Source: an uncultured Corynebacterium sp.
GTDB lineage: Bacteria; Actinomycetota; Actinomycetes; Mycobacteriales; Mycobacteriaceae
Assembly: GCF_937999985.1 (NCBI RefSeq)
Contig: NZ_CALLDG010000100.1
Span: 1 to 9,084, forward strand
DNA length: 9,084 nt
Direction: 5' to 3'
Position numbers and translations under genes: made by a program. Within the stretch, counting starts at the first letter, position 1; each line of letters starts with the position of its first letter. The notes beneath the pieces were generated by a model. It was not told the DNA's origin, ran no database searches, and was given only the letters and a program-made list of their open reading frames with translations. Positions 1 to 7,218 of the stretch are shown piece after piece.

Positions 1-1
1 T

Positions 2-1129
2 CCGGCTCTGGGAGTGCTGTCCGCCTCCGTCACCGATGTTGAGACCGGCGAGGTGCTGTGGGCGAAGGACGAGAACCGGAAGCTCACCCCGGCTTCTGCC
101 ACCAAGCTGTACACTGCAGCCGCCGCGATCCTGGCGCTGGACGAAGATAGCCGCTGGTCCACCGACCTACTGCAGGATCCGAATGATCCGGGTCGGCTGA
201 TCCTGCGCAGCGATGGCGATGTGTCGCTGTCCCGCGATGGCGAGGGCTTCTTCACCGATGCCGCCTCGGTAACCAAGCTGGCCGAGAAGGCGAAGAAGAA
301 GCTGGGCGGCCAAGCTGTGACCTCCATCGTCGTGGATAACTCGATCCGTTCCGGCGACCTTTTCAACAAGACCTGGGACCGTGAGGACATCGACGGCGGC
401 AACATCGCCAACCTGGATGCCGTCATGCTTGATGCCGGTCGCCTCGATCCTTATACCTCCGATTCCGCCCGCTCCCACAACCCTGGCGAGGATGTGGGGC
501 GCGCTCTCGCCGATGCGCTCGGCGCGGATGCGGAGGTCACGGTTGCTAGTGTTGCTAAGGAAATGACGCCCAGTCTCGGCGACCAAGACCCCATCGCAAC
601 CGTTCAGTCCGCGCCGCTGAACGTGCGCTTGCGCGACATGCTGGTGCACAGCGACAACATCATGGCCGAGGCCATTGGCCGAGAGATTGCGAAGTCCCAG
701 GGCGAGCCGCAGACCTTCGAGGGCGCCACGAGCGCGACGCTCGACGTGCTGAAGGAGCACGGGATCGATACCAAGGACGCAACGCTCTTTGATAACTCCG
801 GCATGAGCGAGAAGAACCGCCTAACTGCCCACGAACTAGACGGGGTGCTCTCCAACAAGGAGGTGCGCGACATCCTGGATATGCTGCCGGTCGCCAGCGT
901 GGAGGGCACGCTGGAGGCGCGCTATGGTTCCGGCTCTGGTTCGGAAGACTCCGCCGGCTGGGTGCGTGCCAAGACCGGCACTCTTTCCGGCGTGAACGCC
1001 CTGGCCGGGACGGTTATGACGGACTCGGGGCGGGCGCTGACGTTTGCTTTCCTCTCCAATGAGTCCGATCCGAACTCCGCTCGCCCGGCGCTGGATCGGT
1101 TGGCGAACGCGGTGCGTTCAGCCGAGTAA
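2..1129 (+). CDS. dacB: D-alanyl-D-alanine carboxypeptidase / endopeptidase, PBP4 (class C) family, 5'-truncated by the window edge
   Basis: This extracytoplasmic penicillin-binding protein removes the terminal D-Ala from peptidoglycan stem peptides and may cut cross-links. The frame is already open at base 2, before the first in-frame GTG at 14, and its first residues (PALGVLSASVTD) look like the interior of a mature domain. The true start and signal peptide therefore lie upstream. Counting from the GTG at 14, all three penicilloyl-transferase motifs are present: SATK with nucleophile S28 and K31, SDN at 213-215, and KTG at 320-322 followed by TLSGVNALAG. The stretch between SxxK and SDN is long, as expected for the PBP4 insertion domain. 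A short Gly-Ser-rich loop (GSGSGSEDS) precedes the KTG strand. The stop is 3 bases before tilS, so the two genes are probably co-transcribed. It matches the gene at this place in M. tuberculosis (Rv3627c). The family is certain; the choice of carboxypeptidase over endopeptidase is inferred. Confidence 0.92.
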   Translation, partial: PALGVLSASVTDVETGEVLWAKDENRKLTPASATKLYTAAAAILALDEDSRWSTDLLQDPNDPGRLILRSDGDVSLSRDGEGFFTDAASVTKLAEKAKKKLGGQAVTSIVVDNSIRSGDLFNKTWDREDIDGGNIANLDAVMLDAGRLDPYTSDSARSHNPGEDVGRALADALGADAEVTVASVAKEMTPSLGDQDPIATVQSAPLNVRLRDMLVHSDNIMAEAIGREIAKSQGEPQTFEGATSATLDVLKEHGIDTKDATLFDNSGMSEKNRLTAHELDGVLSNKEVRDILDMLPVASVEGTLEARYGSGSGSEDSAGWVRAKTGTLSGVNALAGTVMTDSGRALTFAFLSNESDPNSARPALDRLANAVRSAE

Positions 1130-1132
1130 GCC

Positions 1133-2152
1133 ATGAGTGTGCAGTCGCAGATCCGAGTCTGGCTGCGAGAGCTGGAAACCAGCCCCGAGTCCGCAGCGCG
1201 CGCGGAACAGGTTCGCGCCGGGGTGGCAGCGGGGCTCTCCGGCGGGGCGGACTCCCTGGCGCTGGTGCACGGCCTGCTGCGCTGCGGGGTGAAAGTTCAC
1301 GCGGTGGTGGTGGACCATCAGCTGCAGGAAGGCTCCGCGCAGGTGGCGCGGCAGGCCGCGGATGCCGCGCTGACCCTAGGGGCGACTGCGGAGATCCGCA
1401 CCGTCGACGTGGAAGGCCCGGGGGAGGGGCCGGCGCGCCAGGCGCGCTACGAAGCCCTCGGTGCGGCGGCCGCCGGGCGGCCCCTCCTGGTGGCTCACAC
1501 GGCGAATGACGACGCAGAAGGGATGCTCATCGGGCTGGTCCGCGGCTCCGGGGCGGAAGCCATCGCCGGGATGCGATCCGTACACACCGACCACGCGGCC
1601 GTGGCCGCAGGGGCCGCGTGGCTCGGCCGCCCACTGCTGAACTGCACTCGCGCGGACACGGAGGCAGAATGCCGCGCCGCCGGCCTTAGCTGGTGGGAGG
1701 ATCCGCACAACTCCAGCGACGCCTACCTGCGCAGCCGCATCCGCACCCACGTGCTGCCCTACCTGCAAGATGCGCTCGGGGAGCACATCGGTGCGAACAT
1801 GGCCCGCACCGCGCAGATGCTCCGCGAAGACGTCGAGCTGCTCGACGCGCTCGCTGGGCGGGAACTTCAGGCGGCGGAGGAGGGGGCGTCATTAAACTGC
1901 ACCGAACTACAACAGCAACCGGCGGCACTTCGGCGCAGGGCGCTCAAACAATGGCTGGCAGACAAAGCTGGCCCCCTCACGAGCGCACACCTCAACGCGA
2001 TAGACGCGCTGGTCATCGCATGGAAAGGGCAGGGAGGGGCAGCAGTGCCGTGGCCACAGAACCTACCTGCATCTACCGAGCAACGGCGCACCCACCGCCT
2101 GGTCGTGCAACGTCGCGACGGTTACCTACAGTTAGCGACTGTCCCCAGGTAG
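1133..2152 (+). CDS. tilS: tRNA(Ile)-lysidine synthetase
   Basis: TilS adds lysine to C34 of the CAU anticodon of a minor tRNA-Ile, using ATP, so that the tRNA reads AUA and accepts isoleucine. It is a cytoplasmic N-type ATP pyrophosphatase. The PP-loop SGGADS is at residues 36-41, followed by a Rossmann-like core. The family motif near 122-130 reads HTANDDAEG, where most relatives have H-x-x-D-D-Q-A-E-T, so Gln is replaced by Asp and Thr by Gly. The run LRSRIRTHVLPYL (about 198-210) matches the conserved RxRIRxxLLPxL element. At 339 residues it is shorter than the roughly 430-residue E. coli enzyme and close to the compact form lacking the far C-terminal domain. The ATG at 1133 is 3 bases after the dacB stop and has only a weak GAG upstream, suggesting translational coupling. 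Identity is firm; activity with the altered motif is inferred. Confidence 0.93.
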   Translation: MSVQSQIRVWLRELETSPESAARAEQVRAGVAAGLSGGADSLALVHGLLRCGVKVHAVVVDHQLQEGSAQVARQAADAALTLGATAEIRTVDVEGPGEGPARQARYEALGAAAAGRPLLVAHTANDDAEGMLIGLVRGSGAEAIAGMRSVHTDHAAVAAGAAWLGRPLLNCTRADTEAECRAAGLSWWEDPHNSSDAYLRSRIRTHVLPYLQDALGEHIGANMARTAQMLREDVELLDALAGRELQAAEEGASLNCTELQQQPAALRRRALKQWLADKAGPLTSAHLNAIDALVIAWKGQGGAAVPWPQNLPASTEQRRTHRLVVQRRDGYLQLATVPR

Positions 2153-2169
2153 CAGCTGCGCGCTAGAAT
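2132..2169 (+). promoter_or_regulatory. Possible SigA-type promoter for hpt
   Basis: TAGAAT at 2164-2169, just after the tilS stop, fits the corynebacterial -10 consensus TANANT. No convincing -35 is seen: TTAGCG at 2132 is too far away, and TGTCCC at 2140-2145 has an 18-base spacer but poor match. If used, transcription would start near 2176 and leave a leader of about 95 bases before hpt. The call rests on one hexamer and its position in the largest gap of the window. Confidence 0.3.
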
Positions 2170-2225
2170 GCCAGGCAGGCACAAAATGGCGAAGCCAATG
2201 CAGCGGAGCCAAGACAGCGAAGCCA

Positions 2226-2247
2226 CACTGCGAAAGCACTGCGAAAC
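2226..2247 (+). repeat. 11-base direct tandem repeat in the hpt leader
   Basis: CACTGCGAAAG (2226-2236) is followed at once by CACTGCGAAAC (2237-2247), matching in 10 of 11 bases. The surrounding leader also has GCGAAGCCA twice (2189-2197 and 2217-2225), so a GCGAA core occurs four times in about 55 bases upstream of the hpt ribosome binding site. It could be a regulator site, a leader-RNA element, or simple slippage. Nothing here identifies a binding protein. Confidence 0.6.
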
Positions 2248-2270
2248 AAGCGAGGAAAACGAGGTCTGCG

Positions 2271-2852
2271 ATGCACAGCGAGAAGAACTTCAATGTCCCG
2301 GAAAACCCTTACGGCGACGATCTAGAAAGTGTCCTCATCGACGAGGAAACGCTGCACGCCCGCATCAACGAGCTGGCCAAGGCCACCGCTGACCGTTTCC
2401 GCGACGAGGAAGACGACCTCATCCTGATCTGCGTGTTGAAAGGTGCGGTGTTCTTCATCACCGACTTCGCGCGGGCGATCGACATCCCGACGCAGCTGGA
2501 GTTCATGGCCGTGAGCTCCTACGGAAACTCCACCAGCTCCTCCGGCGTGGTGCGCATCCTGAAGGACCTGGACCGCGACATCGAGGGTCGCAACGTGGTG
2601 ATCGTTGAAGACATCATCGACTCCGGCCTGACCCTTTCCTGGCTGCTGAAGAACCTGCGCAACCGCAACCCGAAGTCGCTGTCCGTCGTTACGCTGCTGC
2701 GCAAGCCGGAGGCACAGAAGGTACAGATCGACCTGGCCGAGGTCGGCGTTGACATCCCCCACGAGTTCGTTGTGGGCTATGGCTTGGACTTTGCCGAGCG
2801 CTACCGCGACCTGCCCTACGTGGGCACCCTGCACCCGCGCGTTTACCAGTAA
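2271..2852 (+). CDS. hpt: Hypoxanthine(-guanine) phosphoribosyltransferase
   Basis: This cytoplasmic purine-salvage enzyme joins hypoxanthine or guanine to PRPP, giving IMP or GMP and pyrophosphate. Its 193 residues are typical of the bacterial family. The LKG loop is at 56-58, MAVSSYG at 79-85 belongs to the flexible active-site loop region, and the PRPP-binding signature VEDIIDSG is at 112-119, with the acidic pair E113/D114. The C-terminal block FVVGYGLDFAERYRDLPYVG (167-186) holds the Mg/purine-contacting residues of the family. The ATG at 2271 is supported by GAGG at 2261-2264 with 6 bases of spacing. It sits between tilS and ftsH, the order also found in Bacillus. Its GMP product feeds the GTP pool used by FolE downstream. 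Confidence 0.97.
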   Translation: MHSEKNFNVPENPYGDDLESVLIDEETLHARINELAKATADRFRDEEDDLILICVLKGAVFFITDFARAIDIPTQLEFMAVSSYGNSTSSSGVVRILKDLDRDIEGRNVVIVEDIIDSGLTLSWLLKNLRNRNPKSLSVVTLLRKPEAQKVQIDLAEVGVDIPHEFVVGYGLDFAERYRDLPYVGTLHPRVYQ

Positions 2853-2920
2853 AGCGCTAGATTTAAGCGACATAGAACGCTGTTCGCACGGCATTTTAAA
2901 CCAACAACACTCTAGGAAAT
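2853..2920 (+). promoter_or_regulatory. hpt-ftsH intergenic region with weak -10-like hexamers
   Basis: This 68-base gap is more AT-rich than its surroundings. It contains TAGATT (2858-2863, fits TANANT) and TAGAAC (2873-2878), neither with a recognisable -35. AGGA at 2914-2917 lies only 3 bases before the ftsH ATG, which is a short spacing. CGCT/AGCG/CGCT segments (2855-2858, 2866-2869, 2878-2881) could form two alternative 4-bp hairpins, but no T-run follows, so this is not a standard terminator. An ftsH promoter here is plausible and unproven. Confidence 0.25.
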
Positions 2921-5329
2921 ATGGACAAGAAGAAGGTACTGAGGATCGCGGGCATTGTCTCTGTGATCCTCATCGCGATCTATGCGTTCGGTGTTTTAAC
3001 TGATGACGCCCGCGGCTACGACGAAGTCGAGACTTCAATAGCGCTGAAGCAGCTGGAAGACAAGAACGTCAAGGAAGCTCAGATCAACGATCGTGAGCAG
3101 CAGGTACAGCTGAAGCTGAAGGACTCTATCGAGGTCGATGGCAAGAAGGACATCGAGCAGGTCATCGCGAAGTACCCCGGCCGGGCCGCGCCCGAGATCT
3201 TCGACGCGGTGAAGAAGTCCGAGGCGGAGAAGTACAACACCAAGGTCACCGAGGATAGCTTCCTGGGCAGCCTGCTGGTGATGCTGCTTCCGATGCTGCT
3301 GATCTTCGGCCTGCTGATGTTCATGCTGTCCCGCATGCAGGGCGGTAGCGGCATGGGCGCCTTCGGCTTTGGTAAGTCCACTGCCAAGCAGCTGAATAAA
3401 GACAACCCGGACACGACCTTCGACGACGTCGCTGGAGCCGACGAGGCTGTGGAGGAGCTGGACGAGATCCGCGACTTCCTGACCGACCCGAGCCGCTACG
3501 AGGCGCTGGGAGCGAAAATCCCGCGCGGCGTGCTGCTGTACGGCCCGCCCGGTACGGGTAAGACGCTGCTGGCCCGCGCCGTGGCCGGCGAGGCAGGCGT
3601 GCCCTTTTTCACCATCTCCGGTTCCGACTTCGTGGAGATGTTCGTCGGTGTGGGTGCCTCCCGCGTGCGTGACCTGTTCAAGCAGGCCAAGGAAAACTCG
3701 CCGTGCATTATCTTCGTCGATGAGATCGACGCGGTCGGCCGCCAGCGCGGCGCCGGCATGGGCGGCGGTCACGACGAGCGTGAACAGACCCTGAACCAGC
3801 TGCTGGTGGAGATGGACGGCTTCGGCGACCGCGACGGAGTGATCCTGATGGCCGCCACCAACCGTCCGGACATCCTGGACCCGGCGCTGCTGCGCCCGGG
3901 CCGCTTCGACCGCCAGATCCCGGTGACCAACCCGGACCTGGCGGGCCGCGAGCAGATCCTGAACGTCCACGCGAAGGACAAGCCGCTGGCTAAGGATGTG
4001 GATCTGAAGTCGCTGGCCAAGCGCACCGCGGGCATGTCCGGTGCGGATCTGGAGAACGTACTGAACGAGGCTGCCCTGCTGACTGCCCGCGTGGACGGCA
4101 ACGTGATTACCGCCGACGCGCTGGAAGAGGCCACCGACCGCGTGGTGGGTGGACCGCGCCGCAGCTCGAAGATCATCTCTGAGCACGAGAAGAAGGTCAC
4201 CGCCTACCACGAGGGCGGCCACACGCTGGCTGCCTGGGCGATGAAGGACATCGACCGCGTCTACAAGGTGACGATCCTGGCGCGCGGCCGCACCGGTGGC
4301 CATGCCATGACCGCCCCCGAGGACGACAAGGGCATGTACAACCGCTCCGAGCTGTTCGCCCGCCTGGTCTTCGCCATGGGCGGTCGCGCCGCCGAGGAAC
4401 TGGTCTTCGGTAACCCGACCACCGGTGCTTCTGCGGATATTGAGATGGCCACGAACATCGCCCGCGCGATGGTGGTGGAGTACGGCATGAGCCCCGTTGT
4501 GGGTGCGGTGAAGTACGGCCAGGACGACGGCGACCCGTTTGTCGGCCGTGGCGGCCAGGGAGGCAACCAGCCGTCCCAGAACGTGGCCAACCAGATCGAC
4601 GAGCAGGTGCGCATGCTGATGAACAAGGCCCAGCAGGTGGCCTACGACGTGCTGCGCGAAAACCGGGACTACCTGGATACCCTGGCTTCCAAGCTGCTGG
4701 AGAAGGAGACTCTGCGCCGCCCGGACCTGGAGGCGATCTTCGAGGGCATCGATACCCGCGAGGTCTCGGACATCTTCCCGATGCAGGATCTGGACCGCCC
4801 GTGCGACCACCGCGAGCCGGTGAAGACTCCGGTCGAGCTGGCCCGTGAGCGTGGCGAGGAGCCGCCGGAGAAGACCAATTTCTTCTCCGCCGCCCGCCGT
4901 GCGCGCATGGAAAAGCGCAAGGCGCAGAACGAGAAGCGCCAGGCGGAGCGCCTGCAGCAGGGCCAGCAGCAGTTCCCACAGACCCAGCAGGGTCAGCCCG
5001 TACAGCATGGCCAGCAAGCCCAGCTGGGGCAAGGCACCGCCCGCCCGGTGGCGCCGGAGGAGGAGCGCGGCTTCCGCCTGCCCGACAACGAGCAGCCAGA
5101 TCACCAGCCGGAGAAACCCGCGCAGCAGAAGCAAGCTGTGCAGCCCGAGCAGCAGCCGCAGGCAGAGCCGCAGCGTCCGCAAGACGCGCAGGGTGCGCAA
5201 GACTCACAGGAATCGCAGCAGCGGTACCGTCGCGGCGAGATGCCAGAGCAGACGTTCCCTTGGGATAAGCACAACGGTGGCTACAACGGCAACGAGTCCG
5301 GTGGCCAGCACAGGCAGGAAGACAAGTAG
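2921..5329 (+). CDS. ftsH: ATP-dependent membrane zinc metalloprotease FtsH with Gln-rich C-terminal tail
   Basis: FtsH is a hexameric AAA+ protease in the cytoplasmic membrane that pulls out and degrades misassembled membrane proteins and some soluble regulators. Order in its 802 residues: membrane helix 1 (about 7-26), a small extracytoplasmic domain (about 27-114), membrane helix 2 (about 116-137), then the AAA module with Walker A GPPGTGKT (208-215), Walker B IIFVDEID with D267/E268, and the second region of homology ATNRPDILDPALLRPGRFD from 312. The M41 peptidase has the zinc motif HEGGH (430-434, catalytic E431) and D506 in TTGASADIEMAT as third ligand. From about 655 the protein becomes a basic and then Gln/Pro/Glu-rich tail to 802, making it much longer than the E. 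coli enzyme (about 645). AGGA at 2914-2917 supports the ATG. Its stop overlaps the folE start by one base. All catalytic residues are present. Confidence 0.99.
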   Translation: MDKKKVLRIAGIVSVILIAIYAFGVLTDDARGYDEVETSIALKQLEDKNVKEAQINDREQQVQLKLKDSIEVDGKKDIEQVIAKYPGRAAPEIFDAVKKSEAEKYNTKVTEDSFLGSLLVMLLPMLLIFGLLMFMLSRMQGGSGMGAFGFGKSTAKQLNKDNPDTTFDDVAGADEAVEELDEIRDFLTDPSRYEALGAKIPRGVLLYGPPGTGKTLLARAVAGEAGVPFFTISGSDFVEMFVGVGASRVRDLFKQAKENSPCIIFVDEIDAVGRQRGAGMGGGHDEREQTLNQLLVEMDGFGDRDGVILMAATNRPDILDPALLRPGRFDRQIPVTNPDLAGREQILNVHAKDKPLAKDVDLKSLAKRTAGMSGADLENVLNEAALLTARVDGNVITADALEEATDRVVGGPRRSSKIISEHEKKVTAYHEGGHTLAAWAMKDIDRVYKVTILARGRTGGHAMTAPEDDKGMYNRSELFARLVFAMGGRAAEELVFGNPTTGASADIEMATNIARAMVVEYGMSPVVGAVKYGQDDGDPFVGRGGQGGNQPSQNVANQIDEQVRMLMNKAQQVAYDVLRENRDYLDTLASKLLEKETLRRPDLEAIFEGIDTREVSDIFPMQDLDRPCDHREPVKTPVELARERGEEPPEKTNFFSAARRARMEKRKAQNEKRQAERLQQGQQQFPQTQQGQPVQHGQQAQLGQGTARPVAPEEERGFRLPDNEQPDHQPEKPAQQKQAVQPEQQPQAEPQRPQDAQGAQDSQESQQRYRRGEMPEQTFPWDKHNGGYNGNESGGQHRQEDK
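4940..5230 (+). repeat. Low-complexity Gln-rich coding segment in the ftsH tail
   Basis: Roughly residues 674-770 of FtsH are dominated by CAG/CAA codons, with clusters such as QQGQQQFPQTQQGQ and QQKQAVQPEQQPQAEPQ. They are mixed with Pro, Glu, Ala and Gly, and no folded-domain pattern is visible. It lies beyond the M41 peptidase and is likely a disordered cytoplasmic extension. Repeated CAG-type codons make its length prone to slippage between strains. Confidence 0.8.
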
Positions 5330-5925
5330 TGAATAGCTCACAACAGCCGCTAGACCCCGGCTCCTTCGATCAGGAGCGGGCAGAGGCGGCCATCCGCGAA
5401 CTCCTTTTCGCCATCGGCGAAGACCCCGACCGCGAAGGTCTGCAGGAAACCCCGGCCCGTGTGGCTCGCGCCTACCGCGAGACGTGCGCTGGGCTGTACG
5501 AGGACCCCACGGAGGTTCTCAACAAGACCTTCAGCGAGGATCACCGCGAGCTGGTGCTCGTGCGCGACATCACCTTTTACTCCATGTGCGAGCACCACCT
5601 GGTGCCTTTCTTCGGCAAGGCACACATCGGCTACATCCCCGGTGAATCCGGCAAGGTCACTGGCCTGTCCAAACTGGCCCGCCTGATCGACGGCCTGGCG
5701 AAGCGCCCGCAGGTTCAGGAACGCCTGACCTCGCAGGTGGCCGACGCGCTGGTGGACAAGCTGGACCCTTCCGCAGTGATCGTTGTGCTCGAGGCCGAAC
5801 ACCTGTGCATGGCCATGCGCGGCATCCGTAAGCCCGGCGCTAACACGGTGACCTCCGCGGTGCGCGGCGGGTTCCAGAAGAACGCGGCCTCCCGCGCAGA
5901 GGCAATGGCGCTGATCCGGCCGTGA
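5329..5925 (+). CDS. folE: GTP cyclohydrolase I
   Basis: FolE opens and rearranges the GTP purine ring to give 7,8-dihydroneopterin triphosphate and formate, the first step of folate synthesis. It works as a cytoplasmic zinc homodecamer. The 198-residue length is normal for the short bacterial type. EDPDREGLQETPARVARAY is at 31-49. The zinc and catalytic block FYSMCEHHLVPFFGKAHIGY (83-102) supplies C87 and H90, and EAEHLCMAMRGIRKPG (155-170) supplies the third ligand C160. TGLSKLAR (111-118) is also typical. The start is a GTG sharing its first base with the last base of the ftsH TAG. AGGAAG at 5316-5321, 7 bases upstream, supports it. The overlap with ftsH and with folP points to one transcript and coupled translation. 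Confidence 0.98.
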   Translation: MNSSQQPLDPGSFDQERAEAAIRELLFAIGEDPDREGLQETPARVARAYRETCAGLYEDPTEVLNKTFSEDHRELVLVRDITFYSMCEHHLVPFFGKAHIGYIPGESGKVTGLSKLARLIDGLAKRPQVQERLTSQVADALVDKLDPSAVIVVLEAEHLCMAMRGIRKPGANTVTSAVRGGFQKNAASRAEAMALIRP

Positions 5926-6860
5926 CTGGTTCTACCGTGACTGACCCCAGCGCAAACAAGCCCAGCGCAAACAAGTCCAGCGCAAACCAACCCCAGCGCA
6001 CCCTCGTGATGGGCATCCTCAACGTCACTGAGGATTCCTTCTCCGACGGCGGGGCCTATCCGGACACTGCGGCTGCGCTGGCACACGCCGAGGCGATGGT
6101 CGCTGACGGCGCGGACATCATCGACGTCGGCGGGGAATCCACCCGCCCAGGCGCCACCCGCGTCGCCCCGGAGGTCGAGGCCGCCCGCGTCACCCCCGTC
6201 ATCGAGGAGCTATCCCGTCGGGGCATCGCCACCAGCATCGATACGATGCGGGCATCCACGGCGCGGGCCGCCTGGAAAGCGGGCGTCACCTACCTCAACG
6301 ACGTCTCCGGCGGCCTGGCGGACCCCGACATGCTTCCGCTGGCTGCGGAATCCGGCCTGCCGATCATCCTCATGCACTGGAACAAAGGAAACGCCGCGGA
6401 CTTCGCCGGAGCTGAGGGCTACCACGATCACGGCGAGGACATCGTCGGCCACGTCATCGGTTGGCTCGAGCAGAGGATCGAAGCGGCGGAGGCGGTAGGC
6501 GTCACCAAGAAACAGATTTACTTGGACCCCGGCATCGGGTTTGCGAAGACTCCGCAGGAAAACTGGCAGCTGCTCGGCGCGACCGACCGGTTGGTGCAGA
6601 TGGGCTATCCGGTGCTGGTGGGGGCCTCGCGCAAGCGCTTCCTCACCGCGCTGCGCCCCGCGAGCGACGGCAACCCCGGCACCCCGGAATCGGCGGACGA
6701 TGCGACGGCGGCCACCTCCGCGCTGGCGGCGGCAGTTGGCGCATGGGCCGTCCGGGTGCATAAAGTAGCCCCGACACGGGCCGCAGTGGACGTTGCACAC
6801 GCCATAGCCACCGGACGCGGCCCCGACATCGACGAGCAATGGAGGGCGCGACGTGGCTGA
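5922..6860 (+). CDS. folP: Dihydropteroate synthase (sulfonamide target) with repeat-coded N-terminal extension
   Basis: FolP condenses hydroxymethyl-dihydropterin pyrophosphate with p-aminobenzoate to dihydropteroate in the cytoplasm, and is the target of sulfonamides. The TIM-barrel motifs are complete: MGILNVTEDSFSDGG (30-44), DIIDVGGESTRPGA (65-78), LNDVSGG (around 125), LMHW, DPGIGFAKT, GASRKRFL with S236-R237-K238, and RVH at 278-280. Asp/Glu after NVT, and LMHW, also occur in mycobacterial FolP1, so they are normal here. The first 25 or so residues precede the barrel and are coded by a 15-base tandem repeat giving PSANK-PSANK-SSANQ. The GTG at 5922 overlaps the folE stop by 4 bases (GTGA). 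No ribosome binding site lies at a useful distance (AGAGG at 5898-5902 is 19 bases away), so coupled re-initiation is likely. GTG at 5937 is an alternative in-frame start. A start at the ATG at 6009 would remove part of the first barrel strand. Confidence 0.97.
   Translation: MTGSTVTDPSANKPSANKSSANQPQRTLVMGILNVTEDSFSDGGAYPDTAAALAHAEAMVADGADIIDVGGESTRPGATRVAPEVEAARVTPVIEELSRRGIATSIDTMRASTARAAWKAGVTYLNDVSGGLADPDMLPLAAESGLPIILMHWNKGNAADFAGAEGYHDHGEDIVGHVIGWLEQRIEAAEAVGVTKKQIYLDPGIGFAKTPQENWQLLGATDRLVQMGYPVLVGASRKRFLTALRPASDGNPGTPESADDATAATSALAAAVGAWAVRVHKVAPTRAAVDVAHAIATGRGPDIDEQWRARRG
5946..5990 (+). repeat. 15-base tandem repeat (three units) in the 5' end of folP
   Basis: Units are CCCAGCGCAAACAAG (5946-5960), the identical 15-mer at 5961-5975, and TCCAGCGCAAACCAA (5976-5990). 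CCCAGCGCA recurs at 5992-6000, one base out of step. The 15-base period keeps the frame and encodes PSANK, PSANK, SSANQ. Two perfect copies suggest recent duplication. Copy number could change without breaking the gene. Confidence 0.93.
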
Positions 6861-7218
6861 CCGCATCGAGCTCATCGGCGTGGAGGCATTCGGCCACCAC
6901 GGCGTGTTTTCGCACGAAAAGGACACCGGCCAGAAGTTCATCGTGGACATGGTGGTGTGGACGGACTTCCGCGCCGCGGCGGATTCGGACTCGTTGGAAG
7001 ACACGATCAACTACGTGCAGCTGGCTGACATCGCAGTGAACGCGGTGGAGGTGCAGGAAGGCCACGACCTGATCGAAACTCTGGCTTCGAACATCGCCGA
7101 CCAGATTGCGGAGCTGGGCGGGGTGTACGCCGTGGAGGTCACGGTGCACAAGCCACAGGCGCCGATCGCCCATCCGTTCGGCGACGTGCGGGTGGTGGCT
7201 CGGAGGTCCAAGCGATGA
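6853..7218 (+). CDS. folB: Dihydroneopterin aldolase
   Basis: FolB cleaves 7,8-dihydroneopterin to 6-hydroxymethyl-7,8-dihydropterin and glycolaldehyde, supplying the substrate of FolK. Its 121 residues match the normal size of this small octameric enzyme. By motif comparison with the well-studied Staphylococcus aureus enzyme, the key residues are E22 (in FGHHGVFSHE), Y54 (in TINYVQL) and the catalytic K100 (in EVTVHKPQAPI). LIETLA near 73-78 gives the pterin-anchoring Glu. The GTG start at 6853 lies inside the end of folP, an 8-base overlap. GGAGG at 6841-6845, 7 bases upstream, is the best ribosome binding site of the fol cluster. The 3' end overlaps folK by 4 bases. Confidence 0.97.
   Translation: MADRIELIGVEAFGHHGVFSHEKDTGQKFIVDMVVWTDFRAAADSDSLEDTINYVQLADIAVNAVEVQEGHDLIETLASNIADQIAELGGVYAVEVTVHKPQAPIAHPFGDVRVVARRSKR

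Noticed and set aside
2168..2392. A 74-codon plus-strand frame starting in the hpt leader
   Set aside because: It overlaps the first 120 bases of hpt in another frame, has no ribosome binding site, and its translation is Arg-rich with no recognisable pattern.
2855..2881. CGCT/AGCG/CGCT segments after hpt, considered as a terminator
   Set aside because: Stems are only 4 bp, the two hairpins exclude each other, and no T-run follows.
2853..2920. Search for a SigH-type heat/oxidative stress promoter (GGAA - spacer - GTT) before ftsH
   Set aside because: The only GGAA in the gap is at 2915, within the ribosome binding site and too close to the start codon to serve as a -35.
3035..5200. A 721-codon open frame on the minus strand opposite ftsH
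   Set aside because: It is antisense to a highly conserved protease gene, has a Leu/His/Gln-rich composition expected from the reverse complement of Lys/Glu/Gln-rich coding DNA, and shows no family motif. GC-rich codon bias keeps this frame open by chance.
6009..6053. Glu in FolP NVTEDSF where many bacteria have Pro, considered as a sulfonamide-resistance change
   Set aside because: M. tuberculosis FolP1 has Asp at this position (NVTDDSF), so an acidic residue is normal in this lineage.
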